Below are positions 44,516-57,342 of a stretch of 64,000 nt of DNA, piece after piece. Position 1 is the stretch's first letter; the number at the start of each line of letters is the position of its first letter. This stretch comes from Amycolatopsis echigonensis (GTDB lineage Bacteria; Actinomycetota; Actinomycetes; Mycobacteriales; Pseudonocardiaceae): positions 1 through 64,000 of the forward strand of contig NZ_JACJHR010000006.1 of NCBI RefSeq assembly GCF_014174495.1, written 5' to 3'. Both the position numbers and the translations under genes were made by a program. The notes under the pieces are model-generated. The model was not told the DNA's origin, searched no databases, and saw nothing but the letters and a program-made list of their open reading frames with translations.

Positions 44516-45583
44516 GTGTCCACCCCGACCGCGGCGGCCTCGGACCGGATCGCGCGGTGGTGCGCGGGCTCGCTCACGCCGAAACGGCTTCGCGAGCTCG
44601 TGCTGGCCGAAATCCGCCGCGTCGTCCCGTTCGACGCGCACGTCTGGCTGATGACCGACCCGGTATCGCGGGTCGGCACGTCGCCGCTGGCCGACGTTCC
44701 CGGGCTCCAGTGGGCGGACCTGCCGCGGCTGGGCCGCTGGCGCTACCTGACCACGCTCAATCGATGGGCCGAGCTGATGGATTCCGGCACACCGGTCGCG
44801 CTGCTGCACGAGCGCACCGGCGGCCGTCTCGCCGCGTCGGCGTTGTGGCGCGAAAGCCAGCGCGACCTGGGGGTCGTCGATGTCGCGACGATCGCGTTCT
44901 GGGACCGCAACGGCTGCTGGGCATGGCTCGACCTGTGGCGGTACGCGCCCGCGCAGCCCTTCCCCCGCCGCGACGCGGGCTTCCTCGCCGACATCTGCTC
45001 GCCGCTCACCGAGGGGCTCCGGCTGGCGCAGGCCCGCACCTTCGTCCCCGACCAGCCGGCGCTGCCGCTGGACGGTCCCGCGGTCCTGGTCCTCGCGCCG
45101 GACCTGCACGTGCGGATCCAGACCTCCGCCGCGGTGCAGACCCTCTACCAGCTCAACCCGCCCGACGATCCGATACCGGCCATCCCCGCGGCCGCCTACA
45201 ACGTCGCCGCCGCACTCGTCGCTCTCGAACAGCACGTCCCGGTCGGCCCGGCATGGTCGCGCGTGCATCTGGGCCACGGACGGTGGGTCACCCTGCGCGC
45301 CGCCCGCATCAGCCCCACCGGCGCCGGCGAAGGCGACATCACCGTCAGCATCGAAGCGAGCACCCCCGCCGAGCGGCTCGACGTGTTCGCTCGCGCGCAC
45401 GCCCTCACGCCCCGCGAACGGGAAATACTCGAACACCTCACCCTCGGCGAGAACACCCGCACCATCGCGGAGCGCCTGGTCATCTCCGAGCACACCGTCA
45501 ACGATCACGTCAAAGCCGTGCTCGCCAAAACCGGCTCGACCACACGACGCACCATCATCTCCAGAATCAGCGGCAACGCCTGA
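44516..45583 (+). CDS. LuxR family transcriptional regulator with N-terminal GAF-like domain
   Basis: A 355-residue protein. The first 290 residues look like a GAF-type sensor (ELVLAEIRRVVPFDAHVWLM opens it, then FWDRNGCWAWLDLWR and FLADICSPLTEGLRLA). The C-terminal LuxR domain (LTPREREILEHLTLGENTRTIAERLV, ISEHTVNDHVKAVLAKTG) is complete. Start at GTG 44516 is chosen over the ATG at 44507, which overlaps the -10 element. It has no adjacent kinase, so it is a one-component regulator. Divergent to two small genes, its possible targets. Confidence 0.85.
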   Translation: MSTPTAAASDRIARWCAGSLTPKRLRELVLAEIRRVVPFDAHVWLMTDPVSRVGTSPLADVPGLQWADLPRLGRWRYLTTLNRWAELMDSGTPVALLHERTGGRLAASALWRESQRDLGVVDVATIAFWDRNGCWAWLDLWRYAPAQPFPRRDAGFLADICSPLTEGLRLAQARTFVPDQPALPLDGPAVLVLAPDLHVRIQTSAAVQTLYQLNPPDDPIPAIPAAAYNVAAALVALEQHVPVGPAWSRVHLGHGRWVTLRAARISPTGAGEGDITVSIEASTPAERLDVFARAHALTPREREILEHLTLGENTRTIAERLVISEHTVNDHVKAVLAKTGSTTRRTIISRISGNA

Positions 45584-45999
45584 CCACCGCTGCTCATTCG
45601 CCCCAGAGAACGGGAAATCACCACAAGCGAACCCGAGCGACGATGAGAATCGCTCGAGAAATGGGCTGGGCATGCACCCATTCTCGTGAACGAGATACAC
45701 TCTATGCGCTCATCGCGCCGGGATTTCCTGCCGCTCATTTTGCGATGCCCGATCTTGCGGAGTCTCTTGCGGTCGCGACCCGAGCGGGCCGCCCCGCGGC
45801 GGTCGGCCTTGCCGCGGTGGCGATCAAGTCGTCCCGGTGCGGCACGTCATTGCCCAAAGGCCGCGTTCGGATGCGGCCGAAGCGGCTGCGCTCGCCTCTG
45901 GGGAAGCTGCCGATTGTGTCCGGGAACAACATTATTTGTTGGGCCCGACAATCGGCGGGCAAACCTCCTGGAAACGGTTCGAGCGGAGATCATTTCGTC
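45584..45999. other. Gap, no supported gene
   Basis: The stretch between the LuxR gene and the dnaK promoter is lower in GC than its surroundings. Frames on both strands (for example from 45650 and 45735) give no recognisable domains. No CIRCE or HAIR heat-shock operator was found here. Confidence 0.5.
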
Positions 46000-46028
46000 T
46001 TGACGGTGCTTTTTCTCTCCAGTAGACC
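46000..46028 (+). promoter_or_regulatory. Candidate dnaK promoter TTGACG-N17-TAGACC
   Basis: A -35 TTGACG (46000-46005) and -10 TAGACC (46023-46028) with 17-nt spacing, 75 nt upstream of the dnaK start. It fits a vegetative or SigR-independent promoter rather than an HspR-controlled one, since no HAIR repeat overlaps it. Confidence 0.5.
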
Positions 46029-46103
46029 AGACCTCGAACTCGTCCTGTCCTGATGTTTCGGGTGGGGCTTTTGCGCTGAACCCTGAGCTGGAAGGAACGC
46101 GTC

Positions 46104-47984
<1,881 letters not shown>

Positions 47985-47989
47985 TCGCC

Positions 47990-48496
47990 ATGGAGAACAA
48001 GCAGCACGACGCTGCCACGGAACCGGAAGCGGCGCCGGAAGGCACCACGGACGTCTCCTGGCTCCAGTCGAGGGTCGCTGAGCTGGAGGACAACTGGCGC
48101 AGGGCGATGGCCGATCTGGACAACCTCCGCAAGCGCACCGCGCGGGACACCGTGCAGGTGCGGCAGCGGGAACGCAGGCGGGCCGCCAAGGAACTGCTGA
48201 CCGTGCTCGACAATCTGGACCTGGCCATCGGGCACGCCGACGCGGACCCGAAAGCCGTCGTTTCCGGCGTCGAAGCCGTGCGGGCGCAGGCTGACACGGC
48301 GATGGCCAACCTCGGCTTCCCCCGGCACGCGGACACGAAGGGGACCGCGTTCGATCCGCGACTGCACGAGGCGGTGTCGGTCGTTCCGGCCGCGGGCGTC
48401 GAGCCGGGCACCGTCGTCGAGGTCGTGCGCCCCGGTTACGGCGCCGCGGAGAACCAGTTGCGGCCCGCGGCGGTCGTCGTCGCGAAGGCGGATTGA
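47990..48496 (+). CDS. grpE: Nucleotide exchange factor GrpE
   Basis: A 168-residue GrpE, the ADP/ATP exchange factor of DnaK. It has the long N-terminal helix ([30 protein letters not shown]) and the beta-domain [12 protein letters not shown] and [13 protein letters not shown]. It starts 5 nt after dnaK. It is slightly shorter than the usual 200-residue form, lacking most of the disordered N-terminus. Confidence 0.92.
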   Translation: MENKQHDAATEPEAAPEGTTDVSWLQSRVAELEDNWRRAMADLDNLRKRTARDTVQVRQRERRRAAKELLTVLDNLDLAIGHADADPKAVVSGVEAVRAQADTAMANLGFPRHADTKGTAFDPRLHEAVSVVPAAGVEPGTVVEVVRPGYGAAENQLRPAAVVVAKAD

Positions 48497-49428
48497 TGAG
48501 CGACAACGAGGACTTTTACCAGCTGCTCGGCGTCTCCCGGACGGCGAGCCAGGACGAAATCCAGAAGGCGTACCGGAAGCTCGCCCGCAAGTACCACCCG
48601 GACGTGAACAAGGATCCGGGCGCGGAGGAGAAGTTCAAAGCCGTCTCCGAGGCATACGACGTGCTCTCCGAGCCGGAGAAGCGCAAGCGCTATGACGCGT
48701 TCGGCAAGGATTTCCGCCAGGTTCCGCCGGACATGGACCCGGAAACCTACGCACGCGCCAAGGCGGGCAGCGGCGGGTTCTCCGGGTTCCAGAGCGGCGA
48801 AGGCGTCAACTTCGAGGACCTCTTCGGCGGCATGTTCGGCGGCGGCTTCCAGGGCGGTTTCGGCCGTCGGCCGCACGGCCCGGTCCCCGGCGCCGATCAG
48901 GAGGCCGGGATCGAGATCAGTCTGAGCGAGGCCTACCAAGGCGGGCGGCGTTCGTTCACCCTCGACGGTCCGGAGGGCTCGCGCACCGTCGACGTCGCCA
49001 TCCCCGCCGGAGTGAGCAACGGCAAGCGCATCCGGCTGGCCGGGCAAGGCGGCTACGGAAGCGGCGAGGACGCGCCGCGCGGCGACCTGTACTTGGTGGT
49101 GCATTTGGTGCACGACAAGCGTTATCACGTCGACGGACGGGACGTGACCGTGGATCTTCCGTTGCTGCCGTCGGAAGCGGCGTTGGGCGCGACCGTCGCC
49201 ATGGACCTTCCCGGCGGCGGCGAAGCGAAGCTGAAGATCGCGGCGGGAACGTCCAGCGGACGGAAGCTGCGGCTGCGCGGGCGCGGCATCCCGAACCCCC
49301 GGGGAAAGCCCGGCGATCTGTACGCCGCGGTCAAGATCGTCGTCCCCCAGGACCTGACCGACCGGCAGCGCAAGCTCTACGAGGACCTGGCCGCGGCCAC
49401 CGACGACAACCCGAGGAGGCCGGGATGA
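48496..49428 (+). CDS. cbpA: DnaJ-class co-chaperone (CbpA type)
   Basis: A 310-residue Hsp40 with an N-terminal J domain (HPD at [16 protein letters not shown]), a Gly/Phe-rich linker ([13 protein letters not shown]) and the two C-terminal beta domains. There is no cysteine zinc-finger, so it is CbpA-like rather than a DnaJ type I. The ATG overlaps the grpE stop. It would present substrates to DnaK. Confidence 0.92.
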   Translation: MSDNEDFYQLLGVSRTASQDEIQKAYRKLARKYHPDVNKDPGAEEKFKAVSEAYDVLSEPEKRKRYDAFGKDFRQVPPDMDPETYARAKAGSGGFSGFQSGEGVNFEDLFGGMFGGGFQGGFGRRPHGPVPGADQEAGIEISLSEAYQGGRRSFTLDGPEGSRTVDVAIPAGVSNGKRIRLAGQGGYGSGEDAPRGDLYLVVHLVHDKRYHVDGRDVTVDLPLLPSEAALGATVAMDLPGGGEAKLKIAAGTSSGRKLRLRGRGIPNPRGKPGDLYAAVKIVVPQDLTDRQRKLYEDLAAATDDNPRRPG

Positions 49429-49730
49429 CCTACGCGCTCGTGCGCCGCCGCCCCGGTGCGGCGCATCTGGACCTGCCGACGTTCGCGCACGCGACCGGCC
49501 TGCATCCGGAGCTGGTCCGCCGGTTCACCGTGCTGGGCCTGCTGGAGCCGGTCGAGGACGCGCGCGGCGAGTGGTGGTATCCGGTCGCGCAGGTGTCCGC
49601 CGCGGCGCGGATCCAGCGGCTGCGCGCCGGATTCTCCCTGAACTACGCCGCGGTCGGCCTGGTCGCCGACCTGCTCGATCGCATCGCGGCCCTGGAAGCG
49701 GATCTCCGGTCCCGACGCAGCGGAGAATGA
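49425..49730 (+). CDS. cbpM: Chaperone modulator CbpM-like (MerR-type fold)
   Basis: A 101-residue winged-helix protein ([20 protein letters not shown], then [20 protein letters not shown]) with a C-terminal helix, matching the CbpM family that binds and inhibits CbpA. It overlaps cbpA by 4 nt. In typical actinobacterial dnaK operons hspR is at this position; the DNA-binding capacity of this protein is uncertain and it could also act as regulator. Confidence 0.82.
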   Translation: MTYALVRRRPGAAHLDLPTFAHATGLHPELVRRFTVLGLLEPVEDARGEWWYPVAQVSAAARIQRLRAGFSLNYAAVGLVADLLDRIAALEADLRSRRSGE

Positions 49731-49732
49731 CC

Positions 49733-52366
<2,634 letters not shown>

Positions 52367-52394
52367 TCCGCCGCGCAGTCTCGCGGGCGGGCCG

Positions 52395-53606
52395 ATGACC
52401 GCTGGCGGAGTCGCCGGACTCGTCGACTGGGTTCGGCAGCGGCTGCCGCGGCTGATCGACGACATCTGTGCGGTGGCGTGCGAGCGGATCGGCCTCTACC
52501 GGGACGAGACGATCGTGCCGCGCACGGACCTCCAGCGCTCGATCGCGGTCAACGTGCGGTTCCTGGTCGACGCGCTCAGCGGCGTCGAAGACCCGGACCA
52601 GGGCGCACCGCAGGAGACCGGCAGCAGGCGCGCGCACCAGGGCGCGCCCCTGCCGGAGGTGCTGCAGGTGTACCGGATCGCCTGCGCGATGCTGTGGGAC
52701 CTGCTGGCCGCCCGCGCCCGCGCAACCGGCGGCACCGGCGAGCTGATCGACGCGGCCAGCCTGCTCTGGCAGGTCACCGACGAGCACGCGATCCGCGTGA
52801 CCGAGGCCTACCGGACGGCCAGCGCGGAAATCCTCGTCGCCCAGCAGCAACGCCGTTCAGCGCTGGCCGAGGCCCTGCTCACCGGTCAGCGCATCTCCGA
52901 AGCCGGGCCGTGGGAAGCCGGACGGCTGCTCGGGCTTCCGCCGGACGGGAAACTCGCCGTCGTCGCGGCCGAGACCCGCGGGCTGGCCGAGGAAAGCCTG
53001 GTCGGCATCGAAGGACGGCTCGGGCAGCTCGGCCTCGTCTCGGCGTGGCAGCTCACGCCCGCCCTGCAGGCCGGCGTGGTCTCGCTCCGGGACGAGCAAT
53101 ACAGCGCGGTGCTGACCGCGCTCGACGAAGCGGCGTCGACCCGTACCGGGGTCAGTCCGACGTACACGTTGCTGGCCGACACTCCGCGCGCGCTGCACCT
53201 GGCGCGGACCGCGATGGCCAGTGCCCCGCCGGAACGCGCGGGAGTCCGCGCGTTCGATCCCAGTCCGCTGGCCGCGCTCGTCGCCGACGACCCCGACGAA
53301 GGCCGGAGGCTCGGCGACCAGGTCTTCGGTCCGGTCCTGGATTTGCCCGCCGACGAACGCGATGTGCTCCTGGAGACGCTCGAGGCGTACTTGTCCGGCG
53401 GCGGCTCCTCCGAACGCGCCGGACAGACCTTGCATTGCCACTCCAACACCGTCCGCTACCGGCTGCGCCGCATCCGGGAGCTCACCAACCGGTCGCTGAC
53501 CGACCCGCGGGATCTGGCCGAACTCGTCACCGCGATGCAAGCGCTGCGCATCGGCCCTCCCGAAACCCGACCCGTACTTTCGCACTCTCAAAGGGATCGA
53601 CCATGA
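52395..53606 (+). CDS. PucR/CdaR family transcriptional regulator
   Basis: A 403-residue regulator. The N-terminal 170 residues are a helical sensor, then a GGDEF-like middle domain (about 180-300), and the C-terminal PucR helix-turn-helix ([39 protein letters not shown]). It starts 28 nt after clpB and overlaps the next gene by 4 nt. It may control the peroxidase-G6PDH part, or the whole unit; ligand unknown. Confidence 0.87.
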   Translation: MTAGGVAGLVDWVRQRLPRLIDDICAVACERIGLYRDETIVPRTDLQRSIAVNVRFLVDALSGVEDPDQGAPQETGSRRAHQGAPLPEVLQVYRIACAMLWDLLAARARATGGTGELIDAASLLWQVTDEHAIRVTEAYRTASAEILVAQQQRRSALAEALLTGQRISEAGPWEAGRLLGLPPDGKLAVVAAETRGLAEESLVGIEGRLGQLGLVSAWQLTPALQAGVVSLRDEQYSAVLTALDEAASTRTGVSPTYTLLADTPRALHLARTAMASAPPERAGVRAFDPSPLAALVADDPDEGRRLGDQVFGPVLDLPADERDVLLETLEAYLSGGGSSERAGQTLHCHSNTVRYRLRRIRELTNRSLTDPRDLAELVTAMQALRIGPPETRPVLSHSQRDRP

Positions 53607-53947
53607 CCGAAGCTCCCCAGATCACGGTGAAAACTCTCGGCACCCCGACCGGCGGGCTCTTCGACAACCCGTGGCCGCCCGGCTTCCCGGCCGCTGGGCA
53701 GCGCGTCGCGATCTTCGCCTACGAAGTGACGCGGGTCGACGGCGCCGACGAGGGCGACATCCGCACCTATCACGTCGGTCCGGTCGAAACCGCCGCGCAA
53801 GGCCCGATCGGGTCGAGCCGCGACGAGCCGCAAGGCATCACCGTCGCCTGGCGCGGCTGCGGCACCGGAACGGTCACCTCGGTGTCGGCTCCGCTGGGCC
53901 GCGAACGCACCTGCGAGGTCAGCCCGGACGAGGCGGGTCTTCTGTGA
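53603..53947 (+). CDS. Unknown 114-residue protein between PucR and DyP genes
   Basis: A soluble beta-rich protein with no recognised family. It has [21 protein letters not shown] and [17 protein letters not shown], and two cysteines (RGCGTGT, ERTCEV). Its ATG overlaps the PucR stop by 4 nt and its stop overlaps the DyP GTG by 4 nt, so it is translated with both. That tight coupling argues that it is a real gene with a role in the peroxidase unit. Confidence 0.7.
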   Translation: MTEAPQITVKTLGTPTGGLFDNPWPPGFPAAGQRVAIFAYEVTRVDGADEGDIRTYHVGPVETAAQGPIGSSRDEPQGITVAWRGCGTGTVTSVSAPLGRERTCEVSPDEAGLL

Positions 53948-54861
53948 CTACTCCGCAAGCGGTCCTCTCTCCGCTGACTGAAAGCGCGGTTTTCCTGACG
54001 CTGACGATGAATCCCGGGGGAGAGGCCGCGGTCCGCGACCTGCTGCCCGACCTCTCCGGAATGGTCCGCTCGGTGGCGTTCCCGCTGCCGGACGAACGCC
54101 TCGCCTGCGTAGCCGGGTTCGGCTCGCAAGCCTGGGACCGGCTGTTCACCGGCCCGCGGCCGGCCGGGCTGCACCCCTTCCGGGAACTGACCGGCTCGCG
54201 GCATCACGCGCCCGCCACGCCGGGGGACGTGTTCCTGCACATCCGGGCGACCCGGCACTACTCGTGCTTCGAACTGGCCCGGCGGGTGGTGAACCGGCTC
54301 GGCGACGCGGTTTCGGTGTACGACGCCACCACCGGCTTCCGGTACTTCGACCGCCGGGATCTGCTCGGCTATGTCGACGGCACGGAGAACCCCGCCGGGG
54401 CCGCCGCCGCGCGCGCCGCGCTGATCAGCGACGGCCCGTTCGAGGGAGGATCGTTCCTGATCGTGCAGAAATACCTCCACGACCTGGCGAAGTGGACGGC
54501 GATGCCGGTGGAGGAACGCGACCGGTCCGTCGGCAGGCACTTGGCCGACGACGTCGAAATCCCGGATGCGCGGAAAGCGCCGGACTCGCATGTCGCGCGC
54601 ACCACCATCGAGGACCCGGACGGCACCGAACACAAGATCCTGCGCGACAACATGCCGTTCGGCTCCATCGCCCGCGGCGAGTACGGCACCTACTTCTGCG
54701 GCTACGCGGCCGATCCGGCGGTGACCGAGAAAATGCTGCAGCGGATGTTCGTCGCCGACCCGCCGGACCTCCTCCTCGACGTGTCCACCGCGGTCACCGG
54801 AAGCCTGTTCTTCGTGCCCACGGCCGATTTTCTCGACGATCCGCCGCTTCGGCAGGACTGA
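53944..54861 (+). CDS. Dye-decolorizing peroxidase (DyP, class B-like)
   Basis: A 305-residue heme peroxidase starting at GTG 53944. The family GxxDG motif is GYVDG with catalytic Asp145, the proximal heme ligand is His216 (DSHVART) and the distal Arg234 lies in ILRDNMPFG. The size matches class B (YfeX/DypB). It has no signal peptide and no encapsulin-targeting tail at the C-terminus (ends DDPPLRQD). It lies 4 nt before zwf. It would reduce hydrogen peroxide or oxidise porphyrin-like substrates inside the cell. Confidence 0.92.
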   Translation: MTTPQAVLSPLTESAVFLTLTMNPGGEAAVRDLLPDLSGMVRSVAFPLPDERLACVAGFGSQAWDRLFTGPRPAGLHPFRELTGSRHHAPATPGDVFLHIRATRHYSCFELARRVVNRLGDAVSVYDATTGFRYFDRRDLLGYVDGTENPAGAAAARAALISDGPFEGGSFLIVQKYLHDLAKWTAMPVEERDRSVGRHLADDVEIPDARKAPDSHVARTTIEDPDGTEHKILRDNMPFGSIARGEYGTYFCGYAADPAVTEKMLQRMFVADPPDLLLDVSTAVTGSLFFVPTADFLDDPPLRQD

Positions 54862-54865
54862 GCCG

Positions 54866-56254
54866 ATGGCGGACTGGCACGCCGGAGCGCTGGTGCTCTT
54901 CGGGGTCACCGGGGACCTCGCGGCGAAAATGACCCTTCCCGCGCTGTACCGGCTGGAACAACGCGGGGAACTGCGCTGTCCCGTGATCGGCACCGCCAGC
55001 ACGCGGCTGTCCCGGGCCGAGTTCACCGAACTCGCGCGCCGCTCCGTCGAGAAAGCCGTCGACGACTTCGACACCGCCGTATTCGCCCGGCTGGCCCGGC
55101 GGTTGGGCTATCTCAGCGGAGGCGCGACCGATCCCGAGCTGTACCAGGCACTCGCCGAGCGCCTGGCTGCCACCGGGAGGCCCCTCTACTACCTGGCGCT
55201 GCCGCCCTCGCTGTTCGCCACCGTCGTCGAGCGCTTGGCCGCCGCAGGCCTGCTGGCCGACGCCCGTGTGGCGCTGGAGAAACCCTTCGGCGCCGATCTC
55301 GCCTCAGCGCGGGAACTGCGCCGGCGCCTGGACGAGGTCCTCGACGAACAGCAACTGCTCCTGGTCGACCACTTCCTCGGCAAGGAACCAGTCACCGAGA
55401 TCGAATACCTGCGGTTCGCGAACCACGCGCTCGCCGGACTGTGGGACCGCGACAGCGTGGCCGCGATCCAGATCACGATGGCCGAGAAACGGGACGTGGC
55501 CGGGCGCGGGCGGTTCTACGACCAGGTCGGGGCACTGCGCGACGTGGTGCAAAACCATCTGCTGCAACTGCTGGCACTGGTGGCGATGGACGCGCCGGTC
55601 GGGGCGAGCGTGGCGGATCTGCGCGCGAAGAAACTCGAAGTCTTCCGGGCGATCCCGTCCGTGGAACCGGGAGACTGCGTGCGTGGGCAGTACGAGGGCT
55701 ACCAGGGCGTGCACGGGGTGACCCCCGGATCGGACACCGAAACCTACGTCGCGCTCAAACTGGCGATCGACAACTGGCGCTGGGCTGGGGTGCCGATCTT
55801 CGTGCGGGCGGGGAAATGCCTGCCCGCCACTGCCACCGAGGTCCGGCTGATCTTCAAACGCACACCACAGCTTCGGTTCTTGCCCGATGCCGCTCGGGTC
55901 GAGGCCAACCAGCTGGTGCTGCGGATCTCGCCGGACCCGGCGTTCCGGCTTCGATTGTCTGGATTGGACAGTGCGGGGCAATGGCGTCCGGTGCGCCTGG
56001 ACACGACCTTCGAACGGGACCTGGGCACCCCGCGCTCGCCCTACGAACGTCTGCTGGCCGACGCGCTCGCGGGCGACGACCGGCTGTTCGCCTGGCTGGA
56101 CGCGGTGGAGGAGAGCTGGCGAATTCTGCGGCCAGCACTGGCCTACCCGCCTCCGGCGCGGCGGTACGCGCCTGGCACGTGGGGACCTTCCGCCGCTGAC
56201 GACCTGGTCGCTGGAAACCCAGCCTGGCAACCGCCCTGGCTTCCCGTCGCCTGA
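54866..56254 (+). CDS. zwf: Glucose-6-phosphate 1-dehydrogenase
   Basis: A 462-residue enzyme giving NADPH and 6-phosphogluconolactone. The cofactor site is FGVTGDLAAKM, the substrate motif is DHFLGKE with Asp168, His169 and Lys173, and the catalytic base is His231 (VVQNHLLQ). Length fits bacterial Zwf. It ends a tight unit with DyP peroxidase, so it may supply NADPH for redox homeostasis under stress. It is shorter and more divergent than the main pentose-phosphate enzyme of actinobacteria, so a paralogue is likely. Confidence 0.9.
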   Translation: MADWHAGALVLFGVTGDLAAKMTLPALYRLEQRGELRCPVIGTASTRLSRAEFTELARRSVEKAVDDFDTAVFARLARRLGYLSGGATDPELYQALAERLAATGRPLYYLALPPSLFATVVERLAAAGLLADARVALEKPFGADLASARELRRRLDEVLDEQQLLLVDHFLGKEPVTEIEYLRFANHALAGLWDRDSVAAIQITMAEKRDVAGRGRFYDQVGALRDVVQNHLLQLLALVAMDAPVGASVADLRAKKLEVFRAIPSVEPGDCVRGQYEGYQGVHGVTPGSDTETYVALKLAIDNWRWAGVPIFVRAGKCLPATATEVRLIFKRTPQLRFLPDAARVEANQLVLRISPDPAFRLRLSGLDSAGQWRPVRLDTTFERDLGTPRSPYERLLADALAGDDRLFAWLDAVEESWRILRPALAYPPPARRYAPGTWGPSAADDLVAGNPAWQPPWLPVA

Positions 56255-56459
56255 GACATCCTTGGAGGTGCGGATGTCCGTGCTCGAAGAAACCGACCTC
56301 GGCCAGAAACGCAGCCGGGAACATGCGCCGAGGAGGTCGAACAAGGCCGGAACTCGCGAGAGTTCGACGTGCTCGTCGGCCTCTCGCTGAGCGCCGCAAC
56401 CACAGATCGTTGTCGTTTCCTGGTGGTGGCGGCGTCGGAATTCGCTGCTCTCAGCCTGA

Positions 56460-56600
56460 AAAACGGGCTGGGGCGGTGAATGCCGGGCCCGTTCGGGGGT
56501 TTCCGGCAGTCCGGAATCGGCCGCGAGGGGATTCGGTCAGCGGTGCTGGAGTTGACAGCGCCCAAGTGTGTGCTGATGCGGGCGCGCCTGAACGTCCAGA
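56460..56600 (+). pseudogene. C-terminal scrap of an aldehyde dehydrogenase
   Basis: The translation GPFGGFRQSGIGREGIRS (from about 56482) is the family's C-terminal signature (PFGGxKxSGxGRE). Nothing of the catalytic Cys domain is left upstream; nearby frames show only short traces (for example RAGAVNAG). The rest of the gap 56255-56722 holds no gene. Confidence 0.65.
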
Positions 56601-56722
56601 GCCGGAGCGTCGGTTGTGCGCGCGGAATCGACCGTTCTCGAATCCTCGAGGCGCACTCGCGGTATAAGCGTTTACGAGCAGTTCCGCGCCGAGGGCGACG
56701 GTCCACTGTGGATCGACTGGGC

Positions 56723-57316
56723 TCAGGACGCGCTGGAACGGTCCCGCAACACGCGCAGCACCACTGCCACGGCGACGATTATCGCGGCCGGCAAGGCGAT
56801 CTTCTTAAGCAGCACCGGAAGAACTACCGCGCCGACGTCCACCGCTTCCGGGGACTCTTCCGAAGGGACCGGGTCGGGCGAGTTCAGCGTTTCCTCGAGC
56901 CGGGAGGTGAACTGCTGCAGGATCCGGTCGCCGACCTCGGCCAGGATTCCGCGGCCGAACTGGGCCGGGCGGCCGGTGAGGTCGAGTTCGGTGTGCACCC
57001 GGACCCGGGTCCCGGCCGGATCGTCGGTCAGCGTGGCGGACACGGTGGCCGCGGCGGTGCCGCCGCCTCGGCTTTCGCGGCCGGTGAGATCGAGCAGCAT
57101 GGTCCGGGCGGCCTCGTCGCGGGTGACCGTGCCCGCGCCCTGGTAGCTCATCTGCACTGCTCCGACCTTGACCTTGACCCGTCCGGAGAACGAGGTTCCG
57201 TCGACCTGGTCGAGGACGGCGCCGGGCAGGCACGGCGCCACCCGTTCGAGGTCGAGGAACAGCCGCCAAGCCTCGTCGGGGACGGCGGAGACGGTGAAAG
57301 TGTGGTCGAGTTCCAT
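56723..57316 (-). CDS. coxG: SRPBCC/CoxG-like protein with C-terminal membrane anchor
   Basis: A 197-residue protein starting at ATG 57316. Residues 1-145 form the CoxG lipid-binding-like fold (MELDHTFTVSAVPDEAWRLF, LERVAPCLPGA, GRVKVKVG), and a hydrophobic segment at about 170-188 with a basic end anchors it in the membrane. CoxG is thought to recruit CO dehydrogenase to the membrane in Oligotropha. It is the last gene of the Mo-hydroxylase operon, 26 nt after coxL. Confidence 0.85.
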   Translation of the reverse strand: MELDHTFTVSAVPDEAWRLFLDLERVAPCLPGAVLDQVDGTSFSGRVKVKVGAVQMSYQGAGTVTRDEAARTMLLDLTGRESRGGGTAAATVSATLTDDPAGTRVRVHTELDLTGRPAQFGRGILAEVGDRILQQFTSRLEETLNSPDPVPSEESPEAVDVGAVVLPVLLKKIALPAAIIVAVAVVLRVLRDRSSAS

Positions 57317-57342
57317 GGTGGTCTTCCTGGTCTTGGGGGGGG

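Noticed and set aside
45600..46103. CIRCE or HAIR heat-shock operator before dnaK
   Set aside because: Neither TTAGCACTC-N9-GAGTGCTAA nor CTTGAGT-N7-ACTCAAG is present.
54780..54861. Encapsulin-targeting peptide on the DyP peroxidase
   Set aside because: The C-terminus ends DDPPLRQD, without the usual hydrophobic targeting motif, and no encapsulin gene is adjacent.
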